A stretch of DNA of 64,000 nt from the NCBI GenBank assembly GCA_963383645.1, contig OY726567.1, forward strand, positions 66,678,552 through 66,742,551. Direction: 5' to 3'. The notes beneath the pieces are model-generated. The model did not search any database, was not told the origin of the DNA, and saw only the letters and a list, made by a program, of their open reading frames with translations. This DNA comes from Muscardinus avellanarius. Lineage: Eukaryota; Chordata; Mammalia; Rodentia; Gliridae. The first letter of the stretch is position 1, and every line of letters begins with the position of its first letter. Positions 38,201 to 51,200 of this stretch are shown one piece after another. A program made the position numbers and the translations under genes.

Positions 38201-41200
38201 TGGTGCACACTTGTAATCCCTGCGCTTGGGAGGCTGAGACAGGAGGATCCTGCAGGTTCGAAGCCAGCCTCAGCTGGCTTAAGAGACTCTGTTTCCAAAT
38301 AAAAATATAAAATAGGTCTGGGAGTATAGCCCGGAGGTAGAAAGCCCCTGGGTTCCATTCCCAGTGCCACCAAAAAAAAAAGTCTCACTGAATTGCAAAG
38401 GGCCTCACTAAGTGGTAGCTGAGGCTGTCTATGAACCGCGATCCTCCTGTCTCAGCCTCCCAAATTATAGGATTACAAGCACGTGCCACCACCCAGCTCA
38501 TCTTTTGGTCTTGATAGATGGTTCTAGCCCTTGGAATTTCATGAGTAACAGTGGTACTAGGAGGATCTTCTGTTTTAAAGCTGTTTCTACTCTGGTACCC
38601 AACATGGAGCTCCTGCTGTCTTGGAACTTTCCTGAGTGATGGGAGCATCTTTTATTCCAGCAGGTGACTCTCAGTAGGTCTAGGATAGGGACTACATAAC
38701 AGCAGGGTGAAGACATGATTAGACACTTGGAACTTTCAGCCTCAGCCCCACCATGAGGGAGAGGAGAGGGGTTGGAAATGGTGCTAATCTATCAGGTCTA
38801 TGTGGTAAAGCCTCCATAAAAATCTCTAGAGAAGCTTGGAGAGTTTCCCAGTTAGTAAACATCAAGGTAGAGCATCCCACCCCATGAGCAGAAGGGTCCC
38901 TCCTGTCTGGGACCCTTCCAGATTTCACCCTGTGTATGTCTCCACCTGGCTGTTCATATCCTTAATTATACCATTCAGTTAGTAATGTGTTAAAGTAGGA
39001 CATGTGTTTTTTTTGAGTCTCATGATCTCAAATGAACTAATTGAACCCGAAGAGAAGTCATAGGAAGTCCCAATTTATAGCTGGTGGTCAGAACACAGGT
39101 GTGATGACCTCATGCCTGGCCTCTGAGGTGGCAGGCAGTATTGCGGGATTGACCTTCCATCCTGTGGGTTGTTTGACTCCTGGTGGAAGGTGTCAGGATG
39201 AAGATGAATCACAGGACATCAGTTGGTATTTGCTGAGAACTTCTTGGCCTCTGAAAATCTCACATACATTTTGGTGAACGTAGGTAAGCGTTCTGAGTGT
39301 ACCAAGTATTGTACTGAGTGAGGATAGGAAAAATTAGTTTTTTTTTTTTTTGTGTGTGTGTGTTACTTGGGTTGAAACCCAGGGGCATTCTACCTCTGAG
39401 CTACACCCCTAGCCCTTTGCTGAGAGACTCACTAGGTTGCCAAGGCTGATCTCAAACTTGTGATCCTCCTGTCTTAGTCTCCCAAGTACTGCGATTACAA
39501 GTGTGCGCCATCACCCCTGGCTGAATTTGGTGTTTGCTATCTTCTAGAGAACCATTGATGAATAATCAGATCATATTTACCTGGGTTCCAGACACTCCTC
39601 TGTGGGGTGTGTCCTGTGCATCGTAGGATGTATAGCAGCATCCTTGGCCTCTACCTGCTAGATGCCACCAGCACCTTTTCCCTGTTTGTGACAGCAATTT
39701 TCCCAAACCTTTCTTCATGTATCCCCAAGAACAAAATCACCCCTGGTTGAGAACCACCTGCTTAGATGCTTTCTGACTTCAGTGGAAGCCATAGCGACTC
39801 TCCAGGAAAGTCACAAAATTATGTTTGTGCTTTTAAAAAACCTAGGATGTAAACAATGCATTGGTAGGTGTGTGGGAGTGGGGCCCATTTTGTGTGAACA
39901 CCTGAAGCTCATGCCCCGCGCTGTGTGTCTTGCCTGCAGATTGGGGAATTGTGATATCACAGCGGAAGACTGTCAATTCATTGCCAATGTCCTAAAGAAC
40001 AGAAACCGCCTGCAGCATCTCTCCTTGGCAGAGAATCCCTTGATGGACAGAGGAATGGGATTTCTTTGTGAGGCCTTGAAGCACCCCAATTGTGTCCTGA
40101 AGATTCTAGTGTGAGTTGGTTCAGGAGAAGTGTGCTTGGGGGAGGTCTCAGAAATCTTCCAAGGATCAGTGCACGGTGAATGCAGTCAAATGCATTCTGC
40201 CACTGACCTACACCTCTAGCCCTCTTTACCTATTTATTTTTTTCTTTTTGTGGTGCTAGGGATTGAACCCAGGGGCTTTCTTCCTCTGAGCTACATCCCC
40301 ACATTATGTCTTTTAAAATTTTTAAAAGGGTCTCATTAAGTTGCTGAGAGCTTCACTAAATTGCTGAGGCTAGCTTTGAACCTACCTCCTAAGTACTGGG
40401 ATTACAAACCTGTGCCATTATGCCTAGGTAGGTTTTAATTTTGAGACAGGGTGTTGCCTAGGCTTGAACTCGCCATCCTCCGGCCTCACCTTCCTAAGTA
40501 GCCAGTATTATGGGCATGTGCCACCCGGCCCAGTTATTACTTCTTAAATATGTGCATCTTTGGGTGTGGTAGTAAAATCCAGTACTTGGAAAGCTGACAT
40601 GGGAGGATTTGCAGGTTCGAGGACAGCCTCACCAATTTAGGGAGACCGTGTTTCAAAATAAATAAAATGGGGCATGGGGGTATTGCTCAGAGGTAGAATG
40701 TTCCTGGGTTCAATTCCCAGTTCCCCAAACAACAACAAAATAACAGATCAATTCTGGCAAAGATCAAGTATACAATACAGTATGATTAAGTAGTATTGTT
40801 TAAAACCCAAATATTAGCCGGGCGTGGTGACACACGCTTGTAATCCCAGCATTCGGGAGGCTGAGACCGGAGGATCGCGGTTCGCGGACAGCCTCAGCTA
40901 CTTAGTGAGGCCCTTTGCAACTCGGTGAGGCCTGGTTTCAAAATAAAGAATAAAAAGTTGGGCAGGGGGTGTAGCTCGGAGGTCAAATGCCTCTGGGTTC
41001 AATCTCTAGACCTGCAAAAAAAAATTTTGTAGATATTAAAATGGTCACTATAGCTGAACAAATGAACATATCCATCTCATAGATAGGACTTTTTTATTTA
41101 TTTTTATACAGTCCTGGGGATGGAACCGATAGGACTTTATTTTTTTATTTTTATACAGGGACATTCTACCTCTGAGCTACACCCTCAGCCCTGTTTGTTT

Positions 41201-41660
41201 GTTTATTTATTTTTATTTATTTATTTTTTGCAGGTCTGGGGGTGGAACCCAGGGGCATTCGACCTCCGAGCTACACCCCCTGCCCTATTTTTTATTCTTT
41301 ATTTTGAAACTGGGTCTCACTGAATTGCAGAGGGCCTCACTAGGTAGCTGAGGCTGTCTGTGATCCTCCGGTCTCAGCCTCCCAAATGCTGGGATTAAAA
41401 GTGTGCGCCACCAAGCCTGGCTTAGATAGGACGTTTTTAGAATGTGTGGCAAGAGTGCTGAAGATGTGTTTAGAGCAAAGTCTGAAGTATATACAACAAA
41501 AATAAGCCCCAACATAATTCCATCCAGTATATTCCATTAAGCCAGATCTACCACATTGGTGCTCAGAATGGGTGGTGATACCCAGGGTCACCAGCCAGTG
41601 GTGATACGACCTGGAACTGGAATGGAGTTGGAGATGCTGATTCCTAGTTCCACACACTGA

Positions 41661-41712
<52 letters not shown>

Positions 41713-44700
41713 GGAGACTGAACCCAGGGACATTTTATCTTTGGGCTATGCCCTTAGCTCTATTTTTATTTATTTTATTTATTTTTTTGCGGTACTGAAG
41801 ATGGAACCCAGAGACATTCTACCTCCAAGCTACACCCCCAACCCTATTTTTTATTCATTATTTTGAAACAGGGTCTCACTGAGTTGCGGAGGACCTCACT
41901 AAGTAGCTGGGGCTGTCCGTGAACCTCAGTCTTCCTGTCTCAGCCTCCCAGATGCTGGGATTACAAGTGTGAGCCAACATGCCCAGCTTCCTATTTTTAA
42001 GTTTACTTATTTTATTCTTGGTACTGGAGAGTGGACCCAGAGGCATTCTACCTCCAAGCTATTGCCCCAGCCCAATTTTATTTCTTATTTTGAAACAAGG
42101 TCTTGCCTTGAACCTGCGATACAACTTGTCTTAGCTTCCCAAGTATCAGGATTGCAGGCATGTGCCACAAAACAGGGTCTTCACTAGGTTGCTGAAAGTT
42201 TCTTGAGGTTGCAGAGGCTGACCTAGAACCTGTGGTACTCTTTTCTCAGTCTCCCAAGTACTGAGATTACAGGTGTGTGCCACCATGCCTGGCTCTCTCC
42301 CTACCTTCTTTCTTCTTTATTTCTGCTACAAGTTTCAATTTAAAAAAAAAATTTTTTTTTTTTTGCAACCTGGATTGAAATGGTGATGTCTTCTACCTCT
42401 ACCTCTGAGCTATCTTCAGCTCCCTCTTTTTTATTTATTATGAAAAAGGGGCTGGCAAAGTTGCTAAGGGTCTCACTAAATTGCTGAGGCTGGCCTTGAA
42501 CCTGCTATCCTTGTGTCTCAGCCTCCCAAGTACTAGGATTCTAGGTGTCCACCACCATACCTGGCTGCAAATTTCCATCCTTTTAATATATTTTATTTTA
42601 TTTTTTTGTGGTACTAGGGGTTGAACCCAGGGGTATTCACCTCTGAGCTACACCCCAGCCCTATTTTTTTTGTGTTTTTGCAGTACTGGGGGTGGAGTCC
42701 AGGGAGGTTCTTCCTCCAAGTAACACCCCGAGCCCTATTTTTTTTAATTGAACCCAGGGACATTCTACCTCTGAGTTATGCCCATAGCCCTTCTTTATTT
42801 TTATTTTGTTTCTTTATTTTGAAAGAGTCTCATTGAGTTGCAAAGGGTCTCACTAAGTAGCCGAGCCTGTCCTCAAATCACAATCCTCTTGTCTCAGCTT
42901 CCCAAATGCTGAGATTACAAGCATGTGCCACCATGCCCAGCTCCCATTCCTATGTTTTAGTTTTTTTTTTTTTTTGGTGGTACTGGGGTTCCTGGAAGCC
43001 CTTCTACCTCTGGGCTACACTCCCAGACCTATTTTATACTTTTTATTTGGAAATAGGGTCTCTTAAGCCAGCGCGGCTGGCTTCGAACCTGCGCGATCCT
43101 CCTGTCTCCGCCTCCCAAGTGTGGGGATTACAAGCGTGTGCCACCACGCCCAGCCTTAATCTTTATTTTTAAAATAGGGGTCTCACTAAGTTGCCCAGGG
43201 GCCTCACCAAGTAGCTGAGGCTGGTCGTGAACCTGTGATCCTCCTGTCTTCGTCTCTCAAGTATTGGGATTGTACGCGTGCACTACCACCCCCAGCTTTT
43301 ATCCTTCTATCTTCTCAAGTGGCGGTGGAGCCCAGAATGACTTGAAGGCTTTTGCTGGAGGCAGCAGGATGATGTCCTCACAGCAAGCTTCTGTGGGCTG
43401 AGGACTCCTGTATTTGTCTTTGCAGGATGTCTTACTGTTGTCTCTTCTCCTCCTCCTGTACCTGCTTCGCCGAAATCCTGGTGTGCAACAGATCCCTGCG
43501 TCTGCTGGATCTGGGCTTTAACTTCCTGGAGGATGAAGGAGTGGCGACTCTCTGTGCAGCGTTAAGGAACCCATGCTGCACCCTGCAGGAGTTGTGGTAG
43601 GACTCCTCCTCTGCAGGGTTTCTGTCTTCAGCGCCAGCACTCAGGAAGGAGGATTGGTCTGAGTGTCTGTGTCCCCAAGTCAATACAGTGAATCCTAACC
43701 CCAAGGGGATGGTACTAAGTGGTAGGGCCTTGGGAAGGGATTAGGTCATGGGGATCGAGCTCCCTGAATGGGATTACTGTCCTCATAAGGATGTTCCAGG
43801 CATTGGCTGTGATGTGGCGTGCTATAATCCCAGTACTTGGGAGGCTGAGACAGAAGGATTGCAGCTTTGAGGCCAACCTGGGCAACTTAGCAAGGCCCTC
43901 AACAACTTACTGAGACCCCATTTTAAAATAATAAAAAGGGCTGGGGCTATAGCTTGAAGGTAGAACTATCCTGGGCTCAATCCCCAATACCAAAAATATC
44001 AATAAAAAGGCCCCAAGCACTGTGCTGTCCCTTCCACCATGTGAAGACACAGAAGGCACCATCTGGGAGCCAAGCCTCAGCACATGCTTGGGCACTCACA
44101 CCTTGATGTAGACCTCTGATCCCCAGAACAGAGACATCGGTTTCTGTTGCTGGCAAGCCACCCAGGCTCTGGTGTTTTATTCAGGCAGTCCATGCAGACA
44201 GAAAGCTGGCTTCCTCTTCTCTGGGCCACCTGGTGGCTGCTGACCAAAGCAGCTGTCAGGACGGGCTGCTCAGCACATGGCTCTGCATGGGGGTCTCAGG
44301 CACCAGAACGGCCTTGGTGGAGTCCAGGGTATCTCTGAGATGTGTGCAGGTGACTTGCCCCTCCCAGGTATGCATGAGGATGAGGCAGTCCTCACCTGGA
44401 AGGATGACACTGGCTCACTGGAATCATGCACAGGAAGAACTGTTGTTGATCATGTGTGCTCAGTAAGTGATAGAGGTATAGCACGAGAGCCATCCACTCC
44501 TTCTAGGGACCAGAGACTTCTGAGTAGGTTGGTGAAGTTAGTAGAAACTCTGATTTCACTCTCCCATGCACTTCCATTTCCTTGAGTGTCCTGTGCACAC
44601 ATGTTCACACATCAGGCACATACGTACACCATATGGGGTAGGAGAATACGTACATGGCTAATATCATGGTGTCTCTATCTTGGAACTATTGACATTTTCC

Positions 44701-45225
44701 CACATCATTGTGTGGTGGGGGCTGTCCTTTGTTGTACAGAAAGTTTTTTATATCAGCATCTTTGGTTTGTCTGGTAGATTCTATAGTAGTCTCTCTCCAG
44801 CATGGCATGCCAAAAATGCCTCAAGACACTGCAGAAGAAACCCTGCCTGGAAAAAAAGCAAGCATGTGTTGGAGCCACTGACACACACACACACACGCAC
44901 ACACGTACATATTACCAGGTATATACATTTATCCCTATGTATGGGTGTATATACAGTTTTTTTTTTTTTTTTTTTTTGGTGGTACTGTTGGTGGAACCCA
45001 GGGGTTTTCTACCTCCAGGCCATACTTCTAGACCTGTTTTATATTTTATTTGGAAACAGGGTCTCACTAAGTAGCTGAGGCTGGCTTCAAATCTGCGCGA
45101 TCCTCCTGTCTCAGCCTCCCAAGTGCAGGGATTACAAGCGTGTGCCATCACACCCAGCTCTACACACACTCCTATTAACTATCTATTACTGTGTCTGTGT
45201 ATCTCTGTATCTATCATCCAACCAT

Positions 45226-45257
<32 letters not shown>

Positions 45258-48200
45258 GCACTGGAGATTGAACTCAGAGGCATTCTACCTCTGAGCTAAA
45301 CCCCTGGTCTGATTTTTTTTTTTTTTTTTTTTTTTTTATTTGGAAACAGAGGGCCTTGCTAAGTTGAGACTGGCTTCAAAACTGCGATCCTCTTCCCTCA
45401 GCCTCCCAAGTACTGGGATTAAGAACGTGTGCCACCACACCCGGCTTCATTTATCTTTCAATCTGTCATTTCTCATTTATCATCTACCCATCATTCATCT
45501 AGACTCTACATATCACCTCTGTAACATTTACCATATATCTATTTATCCAGATCCATTTACCATGTACCTAAATTGTGTGTCTATTTCCTATTTTACATCT
45601 ATCTGTCCATCTCTCTTGATCATCTGCCCACTACCTCCCATCTCTCTCTGTATGAAAGGAGGTAGTGAATTTTATGGGAAATCATAAGCTTGACATCTGG
45701 AGAGGCATCGGACCACATTATCAGACTTCATAGTGGGGGAAGTTCTCACCAAAATGGTGACATTTGCACAGAGCTTTGGAGGCGATGCCAGGCAGCTCTG
45801 TTGGTTCTCAGGACACAAATGCTTTAGTGAGGGGGAGAAACTGGAAAGTCATCACATCTTCATCCTTAGCAGCATCAGAAGTTCTTGGATATTTCTTGCT
45901 TCATGTGAATCAATTATGAGATGCTAGGCTGTGGAGACTGGAGCTCGTGAGTGTGTACCTTTGTGTGTGTACATTTCCTCCCCCCCAGGTTGGTAGGTTG
46001 CTACCTCACTCCTTATATCTGTATGGACATCTATAGTGTTCTTATTAGTAACGAGAACCTACAGAGACTGAGGCTTGGGAAAAATGAAATACGAGACGAA
46101 GGTGTCAAAAAGTTGAGTGAAGCTCTGAAGCATCCTAACTGCAAATTGCAGAGTCTTGGGTGAGTATCCGCTGAACATGGACGTGGGAAGGGATTTCTAC
46201 TTCGGTAGGATGAATAGGATTATTTGAGGGTCAATAGGATTAAGAACGAGTCTGTGTGGCATAGACTGACGAAACAAGGGTTTGCTCAGATATGAGACCT
46301 TAGGTGGTGGTGGCTGGCTCTTTGCTGTGGGGGCCTCCGTGACCACTGTGAGATGTTGAGTGGCACTGCTGTGGGTGTTGCCCCTGGTGGGGATGGATGT
46401 CTCCTGTGTGTTCCCTGCTGCAGGCTGGAAGAGTGCCAGCTCACCTCTGACTGCTTCCCGGACCTCGTCTTGGGTCTTATCTCCTGCAAGACTCTCTGGA
46501 GCCTCAACATCAACTGGATCAGCCTGGACATCGAAGGGCTGTTGCTGCTGCGTGAAGCTTTGCTCTATGGGGACTGTGGCCTACACTTACTCGGGTGAGC
46601 ACACACAGTCTCGCTGGGTGGTGAGTGGCCTCAGGGCAAGGTCTGTCGCCGTGTACCTGCTGCGTCTCAGCACAGGTGACGTGGGGCTGGAGGGGCTGCC
46701 ACCTGTGCAGACTGTAGGAGATTGGCTGCTTCCACTTCTCAGCGCTGGCACCACCTCTCCCACTGTGACTTATCAAAATACCTCTAGAACCTGGGCATTG
46801 TGGTGCACACTTAAGAACCCAGTACTTGGGGAGGTTGACACAGAAGGATCTCAGGTTTGCGGCCAGCCTCGGCATCTTAGTGAGAGATCCTGTTTCAAAC
46901 TAAAAAACAAAATTGGGAGCCGGTTGTGATGGAGCATGCTTGTAATCCCAGCATTTGGGAGGCTGAGATGGTTCACAGCCAGCCTCAGCTACTTTAGTGA
47001 GGCCTCTGCAACTTGGTGAGACCCTGTTTCAAAATAAAGACTAAGGCCGGGCGTGGTGGTGCACGTTTGTAGTCCCTGTGCCTGGGAGGCGGAGACAGGA
47101 GGATTGCGCTGGTTTGAAGCCAGTCTGGCTGATTTAAGAGACCCTGTTTCCAAATGAAAAAAAATATATATATAAAATAGGCCTGGGAGTGTAGCCTGGA
47201 GGTAGAAGGGTTTCCAGGAACCCTAGTACCACAAATAAATAATAAATAAATAAATTAAATAAATAAATAAATACTAAGACCCGGGCATGGTGGCGCACGC
47301 TTGTAATCCCAGTACTTGGGGCTGAGACAGGAGGATCACACAGGTTTGAAGCCAGCCTCAGCTACTTAGTGAGGCTCTCGGCAACTTAGTGAGACCCTGT
47401 ATGCAAACAAAATATAAAATAGGTCTGGGAGTGTAGCCTGGAGGTAGAAGGCCCCTGGGTTCCATCTCCGGTACTGCAAAAAAAAAAAAATAAATAAATA
47501 AATAAATAAATAAACCAACAAAAACAAATAGGGCTGGGATTGTAGCTTGGAGGTAGAATGGCCCTTGGTTCCATCCCCAGTAACACACACACATACACAT
47601 CCAGACATTGTCCAGTGTCCCCTGGGGCCAGTGTCACTGTTTAAAGCCAGGGCTCTGTGACACACATCACCTCTGGGTGACGTTGCCCCAGAGCAGGGCA
47701 GGTGAGGGCTGAGCACCTGCTGTATGTCATGCTGAGCACGTGGCTGTGAGCACAACACCCCATCTCTGCCCATGTGAGTGGGTTCTCGTGTGGGTGGGAG
47801 GCCTGAGTATGAAACAGGTGATGGGTGGTGCTTGGTTCTGACAGTATTCACTGCGGAAGAGGTAGGAGATTTGGGGGTGAGGTTGGCAGTGTGATCCCCA
47901 AGATCCCACTGTCTGGGAAGAGCTCTAAGTTCCCGTGTCCGTGGACCCTTTTATCCTGATAGCACCCCGTGAGGGCACACAGGTTCTCCTACTTCTCCCG
48001 TGAGGACTCTGATGCTGAGGGAGTGTTTCCTGCTGGGGTATGTGGCCAGGGAGGCACTTGGTTAGATGCAGAAGCTTGGCCATGAGAGCCCCACTTAGTT
48101 CTTAGTGTTGTCAAGGTGACCTTGAGGGTTCTCAGTACTAGGGAAGAAGTCCCAGATGAGGGATGTAGCAAGAACAAGGTCCCTGGGGCCCAGGGACTGT

Positions 48201-51200
48201 GCTCCAGGCCTGCAAAGGAACCTGGGATTCAAAAACAGAGTAAAGATGTAAATTGGTCCAGGGGAGAAACAGACTAGCTCCTATCCAAACAAGTCAGGCA
48301 GTAAAACTTGCATTACAAAATCTCTCTCCTCACTGGGTGTGTTGGTGCATGCCTGTAATCCCAGTACTTGGGGGGGATGAGGCGGGAGAATTACAAGTTC
48401 AAGGCCAGCCTCAGCAAGTTAGCAAGATCCTCAACAGCCTAGCAAGACCCAGTTTCAAAACAAAAAATAAGCCGAGTGTGGTGATGCATGCTTGTAATCC
48501 CAGTACTTGGGAGGCTGAGGCAGAAGAATTACAGGTTCGAGGCCAGTTTCAACAAGTTAGTGAGACCCTTTTTCAAAATAAAATGGGCTGAGGGTAAAGC
48601 TCAGAGGTAGAATGCCCGGAGCTCAATGCCTAGTACCAAATCAAACAAAAAATAAATAAAAAGGACCGGACATGTCGCTCAGACATAGAAAACTCCTGGG
48701 TTCAATCTCCCAAGTACCACAAAAAATCTTCCTCCTGCTTAGCCCCCATTCACACCCAAACCCTACATCTTCTCAACTGGGACCACCATCTCCCACTTCT
48801 CACTACACTCTGTAGATTAGTCCTTGCAATTGCCAGAATCTTTGCCATCTTCTCAGAAAATCCAAGGGCAAAGAAACTCCCACTCCTGTAAGTGTCTGAA
48901 TGCCCAAACCTTTTGGACCTACCATGCCTGCTGTACCCTGTGCAATGAAGGGTGAAATTATACACACCAGGCAAGAAAAGGGTGTGCAGGAGGGAGAGGG
49001 GTTCCAATCTTACCATTTCCTTGTGAACTTATTTCAATTTCCCTGAAACATGGGGTGGGGGACTTAAGCCTTTTTTTTTGTGGTACCGGGGTCCCTGGAA
49101 ACCCTTCTACCTCTGGGTTACATTCCCAGACCAGTCTTACTGACATGTGCCAAGGTCTGAGACACTGATGTGGAAAGAGTGAGGCTAGGTGGGAGTGACT
49201 GAGCTGTTTACACTTAAAATAATTTGTAGCACTTGTTATTTCAAAGTGGGTAGGGGTATAAATGGAACAGGCTGGTTATTAGTAATTGTTCAAGCTGGCA
49301 ATTAGTATATTATGTTTGAGAGAAATCAATAAGCTTAAAAAACAACTTCTCTAGGGACTAATCAATGTGTCTGGGCTCATAATCAGCTAAGGAGAAGTTT
49401 ACTTTATTTTTCGTGGTACTGGTGATTAAACCCAGGAGCATTCTACCTTTTGAGTTACATCTTCAGCCTTATTTTATTTTTATTTATTTTTTGTCGTAGT
49501 GGGAATGAAATCCAGGGGCTTTCTACCTCTGGACTATACTCAAAGACCCATTTTATATTTTATTTAGAAACAGGGTCTCACTAAGTTGCTGAGAGCCTCA
49601 CTAAGTAGCTGAGGCTGGCTTCGAACCTGCATGATCCTCCTGTCACAAGCATACACCACCATGCCTGGCTTATTTTTATTTTTTTGTGGTACTGGGGATG
49701 AAACCTGGGAGCATTCTACCCCTGAGCTACACCCCCTGCCCTATTTTTTTTTTTAATTCTTTATTTTGAAACAGGGTCTCCCTGAGTCAAAGGCCCTCGC
49801 TAAGTAGCTGAGGCTATCTGTGAACTGTGATCCTCCTGTCTCGGCCCCCCAAATGTTGGGATTACAGGTATGCACCACCACACCTGGCTCCTATTTCATT
49901 TTTTTTTTTTTTTAATTTAGAAACAAGGTCTTACTAAATTGGAGAAGACTGCCAGGCATGGTGGCATATGCTTGTAATCTCAGCACTTGGGAGGTTGAGA
50001 CAGGAGGATCGCAGTTCGCAGACAGCCTCAGCTACTTAGTGAGGTCCTTTGCAACTCAGTGAGAGCCTTTTTAAAAATAAAGAATAAAAACCAAATAGGG
50101 CCGGGTGTGGTGGCGCATGCTTGTAATCCCTGCGCTTGGAAGGCGGAGACATGAAGATTGTGCAGGTTCGAAGCCAGCCTCACTGACTTAAGAGACCCTG
50201 TTTCCAAATAAAAAAAATATAAAATAGGTCTGGGAGTGTAGCCTGGAGGTAGAAGGCATTCCAGGAACCCCAGTACCACCACCATAAAAAAAAAAATACA
50301 ACAAAAAAACAAATAGGGTTGGAGGTGTAGCTCAGAGGTAGAATGTCCCTGGGTTCCATCCCCAGTACTGCAAAAAAATAAAAAATTTCAGAAGATGTCG
50401 CTAAATTTCTGAGGTTGGCTGCAAAATGTGATCTTCCTGCCTCAGCCTCTCAAGTATTGGGATTACAGGTGTGTATCACCACGCCAAGTGGAAGTTCATT
50501 TTTACCTGACTTGAATCTTAAGCTCTTGACGTGCGCTTTGTATAGTCATTGTGAATAAGAGAATTTTTACTCTGTCGTCAAGATTTGCATTTTCTCTTCA
50601 ATACAGTTCTGTCATTTCTAGGGAAAGAGCAAGAGACAAGGTAGGCACAGAGTCAAATAATTATGTGTAAAGTAAGGAAAGCTGTTCTGCATGGTGGCCA
50701 CACCTGTAATCCCAGTACTTGGGAGGCTGAGGCAGAAGGCTCACAGGTTTGAGGCCCATCTCAGTAACTTAATGAGGTTCTTATTAGCAACCCTGTTTCT
50801 AAATAATAAAAATAGGGCTGGGGTACAACTCAGAGGTGGAATGCCCCTGGTTCAATCCCCAACACTGTAAATAAATAAGCTGGGTGTGGTGGTGCACACT
50901 TGTAATCCCAGCATTTGGGAGGCTGAGATAGGAGGATCGCGCAGGTTCAAAGCCAGCCTTAGCTACTTAGTTGGGGCCCTTTGCAATTCAGTGAGACCCT
51001 GTCTCAAAGAATAAAAATAGGGCGGGGGGTGTCTCAGAGGTAGAATCCCCCTTGGTTCCATCCCCAGAACCACAAAATAAAAATAAATAAATAAGGAAAG
51101 CTATTTCAATTCCCCAGGCTGGACAGAGAGACCTTTACTCCGGACTTTCAGTTGCTGCTGGATTCTTTGGAAGCTGAAATCCCCCAGCTGACCATTTCAC

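Noticed and set aside
39782..39939. 110-codon frame starting before exon 5
   Set aside because: Its first half is intron; the acceptor TTGCCTGCAG and family alignment set the exon start at 39940.
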